DNA from: Tuctoria greenei
Lineage: Eukaryota > Streptophyta > Magnoliopsida > Poales > Poaceae
Direction: 5' to 3'
Length of the DNA: 64,000 bases
Assembly: GCA_036927565.1 (NCBI GenBank)
Contig: JAYESD010000001.1
Location: 113,503,110 to 113,567,109, forward strand
The notes below the pieces were generated by a model. The model searched no databases. It was not told where the DNA came from and saw only the letters and a program-made list of their open reading frames with translations. This document shows, one piece after another, positions 34,288-46,111 of this stretch. Position 1 is the first letter of the stretch, and each line of letters opens with the position of its first letter. The translations under genes and the position numbers were made by a program.

Positions 34288-37200
34288 AACCTACCCCCCT
34301 TAAAATGAATCTCGCCCTCGAGATTTGACGCGGAAGAGAAGAGATAGGGAAATTCCTTCTTGAGATCATCCTCCAATTCCCACGTTGCTTCTTTTTCTGT
34401 GTGGTACTTCCATTGAACTTTACACCATCTAATAACCTTGTTCCTTGTGACTCCCTCCTTGGTTTTCCAAATTTTGACCGGTTGCTCAGCATAAGTCAAA
34501 TCTACCTCTAATTCCAAACCTTCCACTAGCACTTGTCCTTCCGGTAATCTCAAGCACTTCTGGAGTTGGGAAACATGAAAGACATCATGTACATCTGAAA
34601 GATGAGATGGCATCTCCAACTTATACGCTACCTCTCCCCTTTTGTCCAAAATCCTGAATTGTCCAATATAACGAGGTGCTAGATTGCCTCTTATGTTAAA
34701 CCTCTTATGACCTCTCATTGGTGACACCTTGAGGTAAACAAAGTCTCCTATTCCAAAGGCTAATTTCCTTCTCCTATTGTACACATAACCTTTTTGTCTT
34801 GATTGTACAGCCCTCAAGTTTTCACGAATTATTTGGACTTGCTTTTCGGCTTCTTGTAACACATCTGGACCAAATACTCGAGTTTCTCTTGCCTCATTCA
34901 AGAATAAAGGTGTCCTACACTTCCTTCCATAAAGCGATTCATATTGTGACATTTTCAAGCTTGCTTGGTAACTATTGTTGTATGAAATTCTGCATAGGGC
35001 AAGTTCTTGTCCCAACTTTTCCCATGCTTTAAAGAACAACCTCTTAACATGTCCTCCAGAGTTTGATTGGTCCTCTCGGTTTGTCCATCCGTTTGAGGGT
35101 GATATGCTGAACTAAAATTCAACCTCGTTCCCAAAGCTTCATGCAGTTTTTGCCAAAACCTGGAAGTGAATTGTGAACCTCTATCAGAGACTATCTTCTT
35201 CGGAACTCCATGCAAACATACTATTCTTCCCATATACAGTTCCACCAATTTCCCTCTATTATAGGTGGTCTTGACGGAATAAAGTGGGTTGACTTAGTTA
35301 ACCGATCCACAATTACCCAAATTGAGTCGTAACCGGACTGAGTACGTGGTAAACCAACTATGAAGTCCATACTGATATCTTCCCATGTCCATTCCGGAAT
35401 CTTTAATGGTTGCAATAGTCTAGCTGGCCTTTGATGTTCCGACTTGACTCGTTGACACACATCACACAATGTTACATATTCAGCAATGTCCTTTTTTCAT
35501 GCTGTCCCACAAATAGCAAGTCTTCAAGTCTTTGTACATTTTTATGCAACCGGGGTGAATTGAGTATGGTGAGTCATGTGCCTCCTTTAGCATGGTCTCC
35601 CGAATATGCTTTACATTGGGCACGACAATCCTTTTTCCAAGCCATAAGGTACCATGTTCATTCTCATCAAATATGAATTCTCTCCCTTCTTGGGTCCTTT
35701 CCTTGATTTGTTGGATTTCCTCATCCTTCGTTTGACCTTACCGAATTTCTTGCTCGATGGTCGGATTTAACTCCATCATCTTCATCTCATTTACAAACCC
35801 GAGGTTCAAATGTTCAAACTCCTTACAGAACTCGGATGGTAACTCTCGAACTGTGAGTTGATAACTTACTCATTTTCTACTCAAAGCATCGGCCACTACA
35901 TTGGCTTTTCCTGGGTGCTAGTTGATCCCCAAATCATAATCTTTGATGAACTCCAACCATCTATGTTGCCTCAAATTAAGATTAGTTTGTGTGAAAATAT
36001 ACTTAAGACTCTTGTGATCCGTATAAATTTCACACCTATGTCCAAGGATATACTGTCTCCAAATCTTCAACGCATGTACCACGGCTGCAAGTTCTAAATC
36101 ATGTGTTGGGTAATTCTGCTCATGTTTCTTCAATTGTCTTGACGCATAGGCGACCACTTGACCTTCTGGCATGAGCAAACATCCAAGTCCTTGTCTCGAG
36201 GCATCACAATAAATATCAAAACTCTTGCTCACGTCCAGCAGTACCTAAACTGGGGTTGTTGTCAACTTCTTCTTCAACTCCTCAAAACTGTTTTGACAAG
36301 CTTGAGTCCATTGGAAAGCCTTTCCCTTAATTAGCAATTCTGTCATTGGCTTGGATATCTTGGAAAAGTCCTTGATGAATCGACAGTAATATTCAGCCAT
36401 CCCAAGGAAACTCCTTATTTCCTTTACATTTTGCGGTGGTTCCCACTTCAACACGTCATTCACTTTTTTGGGGTCAACCGATACTCCTACTGAGATGATA
36501 TGACCCAAAAACGACACCTCTCTCAACCAAAAATGACACTTGTTGAACTTGGCATACAATTGATGCTCCCTCAATTTCTACAACGTAAGCCTCAAGTGTT
36601 CCTCATGTTCCCTCTCATCCTTCGAGTAGATCATAATTTCATCAATAAACACCACAATGAACTTATACAAGTACTCCATGAAGACCTTATTCATGAGGTA
36701 CATAAAGTAGGCGGCGCATTTGTTAATCCAAAAGACATCACGGTGTACTCATAGATCCGTATCGTGTCTTAAAAGCTGTCTTTGGTATGTCCGATGGTCT
36801 AATCTTCATTTGAAAGTATCCCGACCTCAAATCCGTCTTACAGAAGACACAAGCACCCTTCATCTGATCAAACAAGTCTTCTATGCGTGGCTAGGTGTAC
36901 TTGTTCTTGATTGTTACCTCATTGAGAGCTCGGTAATCTATACACATCCTTTGGTATCCATCCTTCTTGTCCACAAAAAGAACGGGCACTCCCCAAGGTG
37001 AAGAACCGGGGCAAATGAAACACTTCTCTAGTTGCTCTTGAATTTGCTTCTTGAGCTCCGCTAATTCCATAGGAGGCATCCTATACAGCCTCTTAGCTAT
37101 AGATGCAGTTCCAGGTATCAAATCGATAACAAACCCAATGTCTCGATCAGGTGGCATACCTGGCAACTCGTCCGGAAAAACATCCAAAAATTCACACACC

Positions 37201-37690
37201 ACTGGAATCTCCTCAATTGCGGCATCATCCATATGATTCAGCTCCAATCGCTTTGGTGCGGTTTGAGATACTTCAAACTCTACGATGATCCTTTCCTCAT
37301 TGGTCAACTTAACCGTCTTCGTGGCACATTCAATAACTCCATTGTGCTTCCTCAACCAGTCCATACCAAGTATAATGTACAATCCTTGAGAATCCAAAAC
37401 AATGAGGTTGGCGGAGAAGTCTACCCCCTTATTCTAAGGCTTACTTTTGGACATACATTATCTATCCTCATCTCTCCTCTAGGAGACTTAACCAATAGAG
37501 TAAACTTCATATGAGAGATAGGCAAACTATACTTGGCAACATATTTCGATGCAATGAATGAATGCTATGCTCCAGAATCAAACAACATAGTCGCGGGGTT
37601 GGAGATCGCGAGAAACATAACAATGACCACGTCATCCGCTTGTTGAGCATCCTCCGTAGAGACATGGTTCACGTGCCACGAGGAAAATTC
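34266..37690 (-). pseudogene. Tekay-A pol remnant (protease, RT, RNase H, integrase, chromodomain)
   Basis: Domains lie in the usual order down the minus strand. The protease is near 37590, with its DSGA motif followed by an in-frame TAG. The RT start is at 37397-36891, and the RT thumb at 36574-36245. RNase H is at 36232-35918 (IYCDASRQGLGC, TDHKS). The integrase is at 35469-34955 (WEDISMDFIVGLP, SDRGSQF, HPQTDGQTER). The C-terminal segment is at 35039-34288, with VFHVSQLQKCL and a chromodomain-like WELEDDLKKEFPYL tail. There are many stops and frameshifts. The RT catalytic motif near 36640 reads FIDE instead of FIDD. It is a dead relative of Tekay-B pol. Confidence 0.9.
34288..34312 (-). 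other. Tekay-A polypurine tract
   Basis: The plus strand reads AACCTACCCCCCTTAAAA right after the LTR, i.e. TTTTAAGGGGGGTAGG on the minus strand. This corresponds to the Tekay-B tract. Confidence 0.85.
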
Positions 37691-37692
37691 TG

Positions 37693-38840
37693 CTATCCCC
37701 GGTTCCCTTGCACTTGTCCTCTGTTGGGTCTTAGGTTTTGTCTCACCGCATTTCTTCCTTGACCAAGTCCTGACTTAGGAAATTGATGCGCAAAGTGTCC
37801 AGCTTCTCCACAAGTATAGCACTTCTTAACTTCACGTGAATTATTGGGACGAGCTTGGTTTTGAACACTTGCACCAGGAAGGTTAGCGCGAGGTGCATAA
37901 GGCATTGGAGGCCTAGGTGCTTGCATGACAGGGTGCTACTGCACAAACTGATTTGGGCACGGTGCAAATCCAGGGTGATGAGTAGGCGCAAAAGAGATGA
38001 AGTAAGGCACATTGGGCGGTGTGAAGCGAGGGCACACATTACTTCCTTGTTGATGTCCTTGATATGGCGCCTTCCTCTTGTTGTCTTTCTCCATCTCACG
38101 GACCTTGTTCTCAACCACAATTGCTTTGCCCACAAGCTTCTGGAAGTTTGCATAATCACAGTTGAGTAGTTGCACTTGGATTTCATTTTTCAAGCCCCTC
38201 ATGAATAAGTACTTTTTCCGGCTGTCCCTACTAACATCCTCAGGCGCATACCTTGAGAGTTGAGTGAATTTGTTGAGATATTCACCCACGCTCGATCTTC
38301 CTTGCCTCAAGTTCTCAAATTCTTGCCTCTTAGAATCATAACACCTTCCAGCACACAATGAGAACGGAAGCTCTCTTTGAATTTGGCCCAAGTAATCCTC
38401 TCTTGGTTCTCATGAGCATTGCAATAAGAATCCCACCAATTCGCGGCTGCTCCAACTAGTTGATGAGAAGCAAAAAGCACTTTCTCCTGGTCACTGCATT
38501 GGACAATAGCTAGCTTCTTCTTCATGGACTTGAGCCAATCATCCGCATACATAGGGTCAGCGGCTTGAGCAAAGGTTGGCGGCCTAGTCCTCATAAACTC
38601 TCCCAACCGGTTATGAGGAGGTGGGGGTGGCGGTGGAGGCATGTGGGGCTGATTCTTGTTATTGCCAGCCTGCAGTTGTCCCATAGTTTGTATCATGATC
38701 TGCATGAGCCAGTTCTACATAGCCAAAAGCTGCTCAATGTTGATAGCTCCATGAGCAGGTCCTTGTCCATTGTTATTCTGAGGTGCTCCATGGTTCTCCT
38801 CCTCATCATTGCCATCCCTCTGGTTGCGAGTCCTCACCAT
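37693..38840 (-). pseudogene. Tekay-A gag remnant
   Basis: The start is ATG at 38840 with MVRTRNQRDG, similar to the Tekay-B gag start. An in-frame TAG lies near codon 42. The capsid core (DPMYADDWLKSMKKKLA...AANWWDSY) follows at 38705-38307. A frameshift near 38345 shifts to the frame with FENLRQGRSSVGEYLNKFTQLSRYAPE. The zinc knuckle at about 37840-37790 reads CYTCGEAGHFAHQF, so the last cysteine of CCHC is replaced by Phe. A Gln/Pro/Asn-rich region with weak complexity separates capsid and knuckle. It is not functional. Confidence 0.9.
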
Positions 38841-39091
38841 CTGAAGAAAAGCAAAAGATAAGAATTTTGAAAAAGCCCCCAACTATATGCATCAAGGGAT
38901 ATGAAACTAGACAACTAACTAGCCTACATGGACATGCCAATGCTAAAGCATCACAAAATCCTCTATTAAGCACACAAGCAACCAATACATATAGCAAGCA
39001 GCACACCAAGCAAGAACACATCAATTCCTCAGCGTTTCTATGTGCTCTAAAGTGTCCATTATATCTAGGTTGCGTCCTACGGCCAACCTAT
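38841..39091 (-). other. Tekay-A short leader between PBS and gag
   Basis: It is only about 250 bp, in contrast to about 3.3 kb in Tekay-B. It has no ORF0 and no clear intron signals. Confidence 0.6.
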
Positions 39092-39103
39092 CGCTCTGAT
39101 ACC
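39092..39103 (-). other. Tekay-A primer-binding site
   Basis: The plus strand GCTCTGATACCA is the complement of TGGTATCAGAGC, the tRNA-Met primer type. It lies 4 bases from the LTR end. Confidence 0.95.
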
Positions 39104-41278
39104 AATCTGTGACACCCGGTTCCGAAAATGAACCAAGCGAACGCATATGTGTGCCCAGGATGTTCAACACACATACACGAGTGCATTTACAAAAGAGTAT
39201 ACAGAAAATTACCACAAAAAAAGATTAATTCACCAAATTTTATTACACAAACCATATTATCCTCGAATACAAGCTCTAATTAATATTATTGTCAAGTTCA
39301 ACTAATGCAGCAGAAATAAACTAATTAAGCAACTAAGCAAACTAAGCAAAGGGGTGTAGCGCAGCTCAATGCAACACCACAGGCAAAGCTGTTGGTAGAC
39401 ACGGCCTAGAACTCTGCATTATCATCATTAAACTCCCTATCCTGATGTGCAACTGTTGGGGGGGATTGCAAGAGTGAGTACATGTCATACTCAACAAGTG
39501 TGGAAAGTATGACATGTGGCTGATTCAAATGACGAATGTAATAATGGTTAAGTGCTGAAAAGTACATTAAAACATTTGAAAAGCAATATATTACATGTAT
39601 ATGAAATAAAACCATCATAAGCCATGTAGTTATCATAATACCAGTCCATATTCTATATCCATCATCATATACCAATATCCATATTTAATACCAGAATTTA
39701 ATTCATAACCATCCATAACCATAATACCAACCATAACCATCCCAAATCCCAATTTTCCTCTAATCATGTGAGGGTCCAGGTTGCTCATAATCGAGAGCAC
39801 GGCTATCATGATCGTTTTAGACACACTCTGCAGAGGCTGTACCACTTTATTCACATGTTTGTGATTTCATCACCTTTCGATGACTATAGAATCTCAATTA
39901 TGCCGTCTCACGCTTCCATAGGTGTGTGGCCAAGAGATCACAAAATAGCCTTTACAATGGGATTACTAGCCTATTTAGACCCCACTGAGGTTTCACCGGT
40001 GGCGAGTCTCCAACTGAGCACATCTTCAACCATGGGCCCCCTCTTTAGCCATTCGGATCCTAGTGTAGTCCCACCAATCATTAACAAACCCAATCCGACT
40101 ACCCCTTCCCCGAACATCCTTAATGGTCCAAATTGAACTGGCAAAGCCCTAATTAATCAGCTACGCCGCACCCATACTTGGCCTCGTGGTGGCACTGTAT
40201 ATCCTGGATGGTCGCTCCACGAACTGGTCCTTAGATCTAAAGCAAGCAAACCACCATACATCCAACCCATCCACATACCAGGCTTGCTTACATCACCCAT
40301 TACCATATTATATTTTAACCAGTTCAAGTTAACCATAATATCATAAATGCATAATTAAGTTAAGTGGCATAGTTGTTTTCCCATCCCAATTCATTAAGTG
40401 AAGCAAAAAAAGTAAAAAGCCCATCCCGACTCTCTACCATAAATTCCAGGTGATAAGGGTAGTTAAACAAAGCTAGTAAACTTCCTAGCATAGGATTCCC
40501 ATCAAATTGACACAAGCATGCAGTTTTGCAAGCAAAACATTCATTTAAAAACAGGATCAATATGCTTCAAGGACACTTGCCTTGCTCTTGGGATTGATTA
40601 GGATCAAAGACTTCAATCTCTTGGTGCTGGAGATCCTCCAAGGCACTCTCTAGCGCAAATATGTCTAATCCGCACAATAAACATACAAGACAAGAAACAC
40701 AATCAAAGAGTGCACAAATATTACTCAATATGTCATGACATGCATGACTAATGCAAATGCAAGGTGAGACTTGTTAATAGATTGCTTTTAAATGATCGCT
40801 TACTAGTTCTAATTGCTTTTAACAAGTTTACACAGGTTTGGAGTTTATTTGTTCAAATTTTAGAATTAACTCAACACAATTTAACCAGGAAAATCGGACT
40901 AGTTCGCTAGGGACTGGACAAGTTCGCACTGCATGAAACTGACGAATTAGGGTTTTCTAGATTGATGTTGATTTGGAGATTTGGATTTGAATTCTCATAA
41001 GGAAAAGAGAATAGAAGGTATACCAGGTGCTTAGAATTCCAATGAATCGAGAAACTTGGAGGTAGCACTTGGATCTTGATAATCTAGGATTGGTGATGAA
41101 CTTGGAGATGAATTGGCGATGAAGAACAAAACATGATGGAGATCTTGATCCTCATTTGTTTTCTCCTCTCTTCTTGCTTGGGATCTCCTCCTCCCTCCTT
41201 GATGGTGGCTCTCCACGAACTAGGGTTTGGGTGGTGTGGAAAAGTGGCAAATAGATGTCAAACTAAGGGGTGGGGTTG

Positions 41279-41287
41279 TTTATATAG
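41279..41287 (-). promoter_or_regulatory. Tekay-A 5' LTR TATA box
   Basis: The plus strand GTTTATATAGAGG gives CTATATAAAC on the minus strand. The CGGAC array lies about 170-500 bp upstream in minus orientation. Confidence 0.65.
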
Positions 41288-41449
41288 AGGTGGAGGCTAG
41301 GGTTAGATGGATGTCAAGTTTGAGAGGAGTAGAGCCCAGTTTAGAGTCCCACATGGGCTCTAAAAGAGTTAGGCACGACGTCCCTAGGCGCACTTAACGT
41401 AAAACCCAAGAAACAAGTCATGAAACAAAAGATCAACTCGGAGTCGTGA

Positions 41450-41780
41450 AATATCGAACAAGTCCGAAAAGGACCGGACTAGTCCGAAGTTGTCCAGAGA
41501 GAAATCGGACAACTCTGGTAAAAAATCGGACAAGTCTGACTTTAGTCAGAGAGGAAAATGGACAAGTCCGCTGGAACACCGGGCTAGTCCGGACAAGTCC
41601 AGGGACTTAGCAAAATTTTCAAGGATTCTTGGAACACCAGACTAGTCTGCATAGAGCCGGACAAGTCCGAAAGTGTCCAGAGGCAAAAACAGACTAGTCC
41701 GTAGCAAAAACGGACAAGTCCAATCGAGGTCAGAGAGAAATCGGACTAGTGCTCACTAAAATCGGACTAGTTCGCACTTT
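41450..41780. repeat. Inverted CGGAC half-site array (Tekay-A 5' LTR)
   Basis: Thirteen CGGACTAGTCCG or CGGACAAGTCCG type motifs are counted in about 330 bp. An outlying pair is at 40892-40925. Confidence 0.85.
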
Positions 41781-41903
41781 GCAGAATTTTAATTGTAGTT
41801 TTGTTCCAAATCAATTTCAAACTCATTCCTCTTTATGTGGATTAATATTAAACATGTATATGAATGTATGAAGGGCATGGTGCATGAAAATGAGGGTGTT
41901 ACA

Positions 41904-43139
41904 TCATGTCATCACAAGCCACGGCCCCTTCGTCACTCTCATGCTGTCCAAAAAAGGGACAGTTCCGATCCTGCACGCCTCACATGCGTAACACATGTGA
42001 GACAGGCTTGTTGAAAATAGCAGGTTACATTAATCTTTCAATTTTGATTCATTTATGAGAGAGAGAGGAAAGAAAGAGAGATAGAGGAGGAAAGAATGAG
42101 AGAGACAAGGAATTGGGTCAGCTATCCTAAGTTATATCCATCTGGGCCTGCGGTTAACAGTAGAACGACTTTACGAGACAGTCATAGTTATTTATGCTCT
42201 ATCAGATCCAGTCGCCCACATGAGGGAGCTTGCCCGTCATCACCGTCGCTTTTTGTCTTTGTGTCCCTCTATATGCATAAGTGACTACTAAATGACCTTG
42301 TCGGGGCATAAATGGGCTCTGTCGGGTCGAGGTGGTTCGGAGCCCGTTTATATACACATCTGAAATGAGCACTCAAGCAATCAAAATATTGAAAAAAGAA
42401 TTAAACAACTACTTATTAAATAAACTATTAAACAACTAATTAATAAACAATTAAACAACTAATTAGTAATAAATAGGCAGCAGGAGGAGGGGAGGCAGAG
42501 AGGGCGACGTGAAGTGTAGTGGCTTTTTGGGTATGTCAGGGACCGTACAAGAGTGGCAGACCGTGGAGAGCATCGTTGCAGTAGAGCATTTACCTCTTGG
42601 TACTGGCCTGCCTGCACAGCGAGGACCACGAGGCCCCGCTTATGGACCTGTTCGAGGCATCGTCGGGGATCCTACCCAATAACCAATCCGGACCAAGCCC
42701 AAGCTCAAGGCGCAACAGATAGAAGAGATGGGATGATTCAAATCAATCGTCTAGCTACCAAGGGGGCATTAATGCCGACAACTCGATATCATCAGCGAGA
42801 AGATGCAAATAAGATTGGAAGAGCAGGAATGTGTATGAGCAACAAAGTTCAAGAAGAAGGTATAGGGAGGGAGGAGAAGGAGCAATGAGGGGAGAGAGAG
42901 AGTGAGGAGAAGCTCGAGATGCAGGAGCAGAGGGTGTGGGGGGAGAGGAACGAATTACTATGGCATGACTCTGTGAAGGCGGGGGTGGTGGTGGTGAATC
43001 TGTGAGGTGAAAAACGAGATCGGTGAGGGCAGGAGGAGAGCACTCACAATGTCTCCAGCCTTTATTACTCATCGTTCATAGGAAATGGTAGCCGATGGCG
43101 ATGGTGCGCCAACAGCCTCATGTGCTATATGTGGTGCTA
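41904..43139. other. No gene found; low-complexity stretches
   Basis: The stretch holds a GA-rich run at 42055-42110, AT-rich repeats of TTAAACAACTAATTA at 42395-42465 and another purine-rich run at 42850-42960. No open stretch shows recognisable protein features. The 105-residue minus frame at 42755-43072 is Pro/Ser low complexity. The first part may continue the fragment at 15406-15616, interrupted by Tekay-A. Confidence 0.4.
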
Positions 43140-43250
43140 TATATACTTGCACAAACATTGCATAATTGCTAAACATTGCATAATTGCTAAACACTGCATA
43201 ATGTTGGAACTAATTGCTAAACATTGCATAATTGCACAAACATTGCATAA
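43140..43250. repeat. Short tandem repeat AACATTGCATAATTGCT
   Basis: About five copies of a 17-19 bp unit (AACATTGCATAATTGCT or AACATTGCATAATTGCACA) lie directly next to the copia LTR end at 43254. One unit is disrupted by TGTTGGAAC. Confidence 0.8.
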
Positions 43251-43851
43251 TTCTGTAGGATCGAAGAGCACGTGAAAAGCTACCAGAGGGGGTGAATGGT
43301 ACATTTAAAACTTTTTTAGCAGAAGCAATGAAAAACCACTCAGCAGAAAATCAATCTGTTAAGAAACAATGTGTACGACTAATATAAACATATTCAACCA
43401 TGAAAAAAGTGGTAGATACTATAGAGAATCAAGTCACGGACACACAGCAACAAGAATCACGAAAAACCAACGAGAAAAACTCAAGTTAGGATCGAAAGAT
43501 GGAACAAAGGTCAATCTGTTCTACCGAGTAAAAATCAGTTCTGCAACACTGCAAAGAAACTCGTGTAGATCCGAAATCACAGATTCAATGACCTTGAAAT
43601 TTTCAAGGATGATATATAATCAAGCTGTGAAAACAACCCAAAAAGAATCGCATCAATTGGATCTGTAAAACTGGAGTTATGATAAAACCACCAAAGCAAG
43701 GTAGTCTTGTACAGAAACTCGACAAGAAAACTTGTCTGAAACAAGTCGGACGAACAAGGCACAAAAGTTCCTTTAAACTACAATATTTATTCAACAGAAC
43801 ACAAGAGGAACAGCCCAAAATCTGTCTACCACGATCTGTGGCCATCCCTTG

Positions 43852-43860
43852 CTTATATAA
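43852..43860 (-). promoter_or_regulatory. SIRE-type LTR TATA box
   Basis: The plus strand CTTATATAA gives TTATATAAG on the minus strand, about 1.2 kb into the LTR. It is a reasonable U3/R boundary candidate. The call is by sequence only. Confidence 0.5.
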
Positions 43861-44639
43861 CCAGCCATTTGACCAACCCAAACCAAAGTTGGACTCGTAT
43901 CCTACTCAGTTTCCTACAAAACTTTCTGTAATTGCTCAACGCTCTTCCATACGCAGATAGAAGCAATCTTAAGACTTCCAAACACCGTAGGAAAGTATCC
44001 CACATTCCCAAAACAACTCAACTTTGTGCTCACCACGAAATCCTAACGTAACCAACTCAAATCTTACCATATTTAAGTCAAACCTGACTCAGCCGCAACC
44101 TGAGTCCATAACCTAGTCAGTTGGACCTTTCCGAACAATTCTTTACGTCCACATCTCTTCATCACGCCTTGGAACCATGTACCCACGTCCATACACTCCT
44201 TGCATATGTGCAAACATCTTCCAACAACAACCATGATACCTTCATATGCATTGTTCTTGATTCAAACATGCTGCGCAACCTCCTAATCAACTCAACCACA
44301 ATTCCTCCCAAACTTTGTTGTTGAACCTCATCTTCTTCCTGAGACTAGTTTAATGGATCCTGTCACCAGCAATGTATTGAACTCAAGCAACACTTGCACA
44401 TGAATAAACAACTGATACTTTCGAGCACAAGTCCTCGACTTGACTCTCGTTAGTTCCAATAACCACTACACCTTACATGAGCACCACACATAAACATGTC
44501 GCAAACCATAGCAAAATGATATCAGCTATAACGCATCAAAAACTTAGTAAAAAATACTAAGCAAACTTTCCATAATCCAAAAAGCGAGTTTGAAACATTG
44601 CAAGTTAAAATCAAAACCATTGCAATCTAGAACCGAACC

Positions 44640-44990
44640 TTGCCAAAGCTAACAGGATCATGAGACAAAGCATACCAAAGCTAGCAGGACCTAGCGCCGG
44701 AGCTTACCAAAGCTAGTCGGACCTAGCATCAAAGCTTACCAAAGCTAGTTGGACCTAGCGTCAGAGCTGACCAAAGCTAGTCAGACATAGCACGGGAGCT
44801 GCGCAAAGCTAGTCGGACCTAGCCACAACGAGTCGAACCTAACCAAAATAAATCGGACCTAGACAAAGAAGTCAGACCTAGCCAAAAGAAGTTGGACCTT
44901 ACGTCGGACCTTGCCAGAGCTTCCGAAAATAAGCCAGACCTATCGTCGGAACTTCCAGGCACTCGGACCTAGAGTCGAACCTTGTTAAAA
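44640..44990. repeat. Degenerate AAAGCTAGTCGGACCTAGC repeats in SIRE-type U3
   Basis: About a dozen units of 25-35 bp share CGGACCTAGC, usually preceded by CCAAAGCTAGT. They lie within the first 70-420 bp of the LTR on the minus strand. Confidence 0.8.
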
Positions 44991-45057
44991 GGGTGTTTTG
45001 CAGTATTCAAAACTTTTATCATCATAGCCAATGTATTCACCACACATAGGCCTCACA

Positions 45058-45295
45058 ACGCCCCCTTGATGAATGCATAGGCAACACCACTTAAAATCCG
45101 TACATTGGCTTATTCACATGAAAAGTTTTGAAAACAATTTTCTCCCCGAAATATTTCTCCCCCTTTGTAAATTAGAAATAAGAGAAGAAAAACAATAATT
45201 CTCCCCCTAAGAATGTACACTGCCCCTGAGAAAAATTGTGCCAAAACGCTTGTGAAAGTTTGCAATGTGTGATCAATTTCTTCCCCTTTGACAAT
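45058..45295 (-). other. Multiple polypurine tracts before SIRE-type LTR
   Basis: On the minus strand purine runs occur at about 45290-45278 (AAAGGGGAAG), 45208-45199 (AGGGGGAGAA), 45165-45155 (AGGGGGAGAA) and 45147-45140 (GGGGAGA). The terminal tract AAGGGGGCGT at 45067-45058 touches the LTR. A further weak one lies near 45225. Confidence 0.7.
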
Positions 45296-46111
45296 GTATT
45301 GAGCAAGGTTCAAAACAGAAATTTCAATTGTTATGAGCATATTGTAACACATACATATAAAACAAAGCTCATCAAAGTCATACCATCAAGTAACTTACAC
45401 TATCACATGAATGAAATACATAAAGTATCATAAGCTATGCTAGAGATCAAGTGTAATTTTCAATTTAAGCAAGTCATGATCTCACAAACGTAACTATTTC
45501 AAAACCTGAAAGCATAACACTTGTTGCTGCAATTTTCATTTTTCAATATTATTTAAAGCACAAATTCTGATCAATAACATTTGCAAGAGAATATATGCCG
45601 CATCTGCCTTATTCTAACTAACCAAGCCAAGCCTATGTCATTTGACAATCAAAAGCTTAAGGTCATGGTTTTAGTCATACACAACTTCTTCTAAGTTCCT
45701 ATCTAAGTGTAATGATAAGCCATCTCAAAAGAAGAAGTGTGATGCATGCATATTCTATTGATCTTTTATCATTTTTATTTGATCATAAAAGCTCAACATG
45801 TTGATAATTGATTGATTAATTTTTCATTATTAAAAGCAATTGTGAGCATGCAACAAGTTCAAAACAGCAAGAAAGTTCGATCATGACCAGATTTAGTGTA
45901 AGTAATTATTCCAATTACTAGTCATGGCAAAAAGTACAAAATGTATAACATGAGTAATGTAGTATGAACTTTCAGCATGTAAAAGGAATCACAAACTCAT
46001 ATATGTAAGAAATACTATGCTCATGTTATTTTAAATTCAGATTCGCACATTGACTTCCCAAGTTTCAAAACTCTCCCTCAATGTAAGCCATGAGGATGCA
46101 TAACCCCTATT
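45296..46111 (-). other. SIRE-type 3' untranslated region, no gene
   Basis: It is AT-rich sequence between the RNase H end and the purine tracts. No reading frame with recognisable features was seen. Confidence 0.5.

Larger units (their letters stand above)
15617..41903 (-). mobile_element. Tekay-A: full-span Ty3/gypsy chromovirus, decayed, with nested insertion
   Basis: Both LTRs, the primer-binding site, gag, pol and the polypurine tract are present in minus orientation. The LTR ends are TGTAACACCC and GGGTGTCACA, read on the minus strand. The flanking pentamers are TCATC (15612-15616) and TCATG (41904-41908), so a target duplication with one later mutation is plausible. Removing the 15.9-kb insertion leaves about 10.4 kb. 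The coding region is riddled with stops and frameshifts, so the element is not autonomous. Confidence 0.85.
39108..41903 (-). repeat. Tekay-A 5' LTR (2796 bp)
   Basis: It is the complete copy with termini TGTGACACCC and GGTGTTACA in plus reading. It contains the CGGAC array, a TATA box and a transcribed leader with short repeats of ATCCAT/ACCATAAC near 39650-39740. It is the reference copy for the three other partial LTRs in the window. Confidence 0.93.
43254..45057 (-). repeat. SIRE-type 3' LTR (1804 bp)
   Basis: In plus reading it begins TGTAGGATCGAAGAGCACGTG and ends GGCCTCACA. On the minus strand the LTR starts TGTGAGG, directly after the purine tract AAGGGGGCGT. The U3 carries the GGACCTAG repeats. 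It contains no gene. Confidence 0.75.

Noticed and set aside
42553..42888. Possible host gene fragment (111-residue frame)
   Set aside because: There are no recognisable motifs, no supporting exon structure, and the nearby sequence is low complexity.
43369..43960. Small frames in the SIRE-type LTR
   Set aside because: They are in LTR sequence, below 100 residues, and lack motifs.
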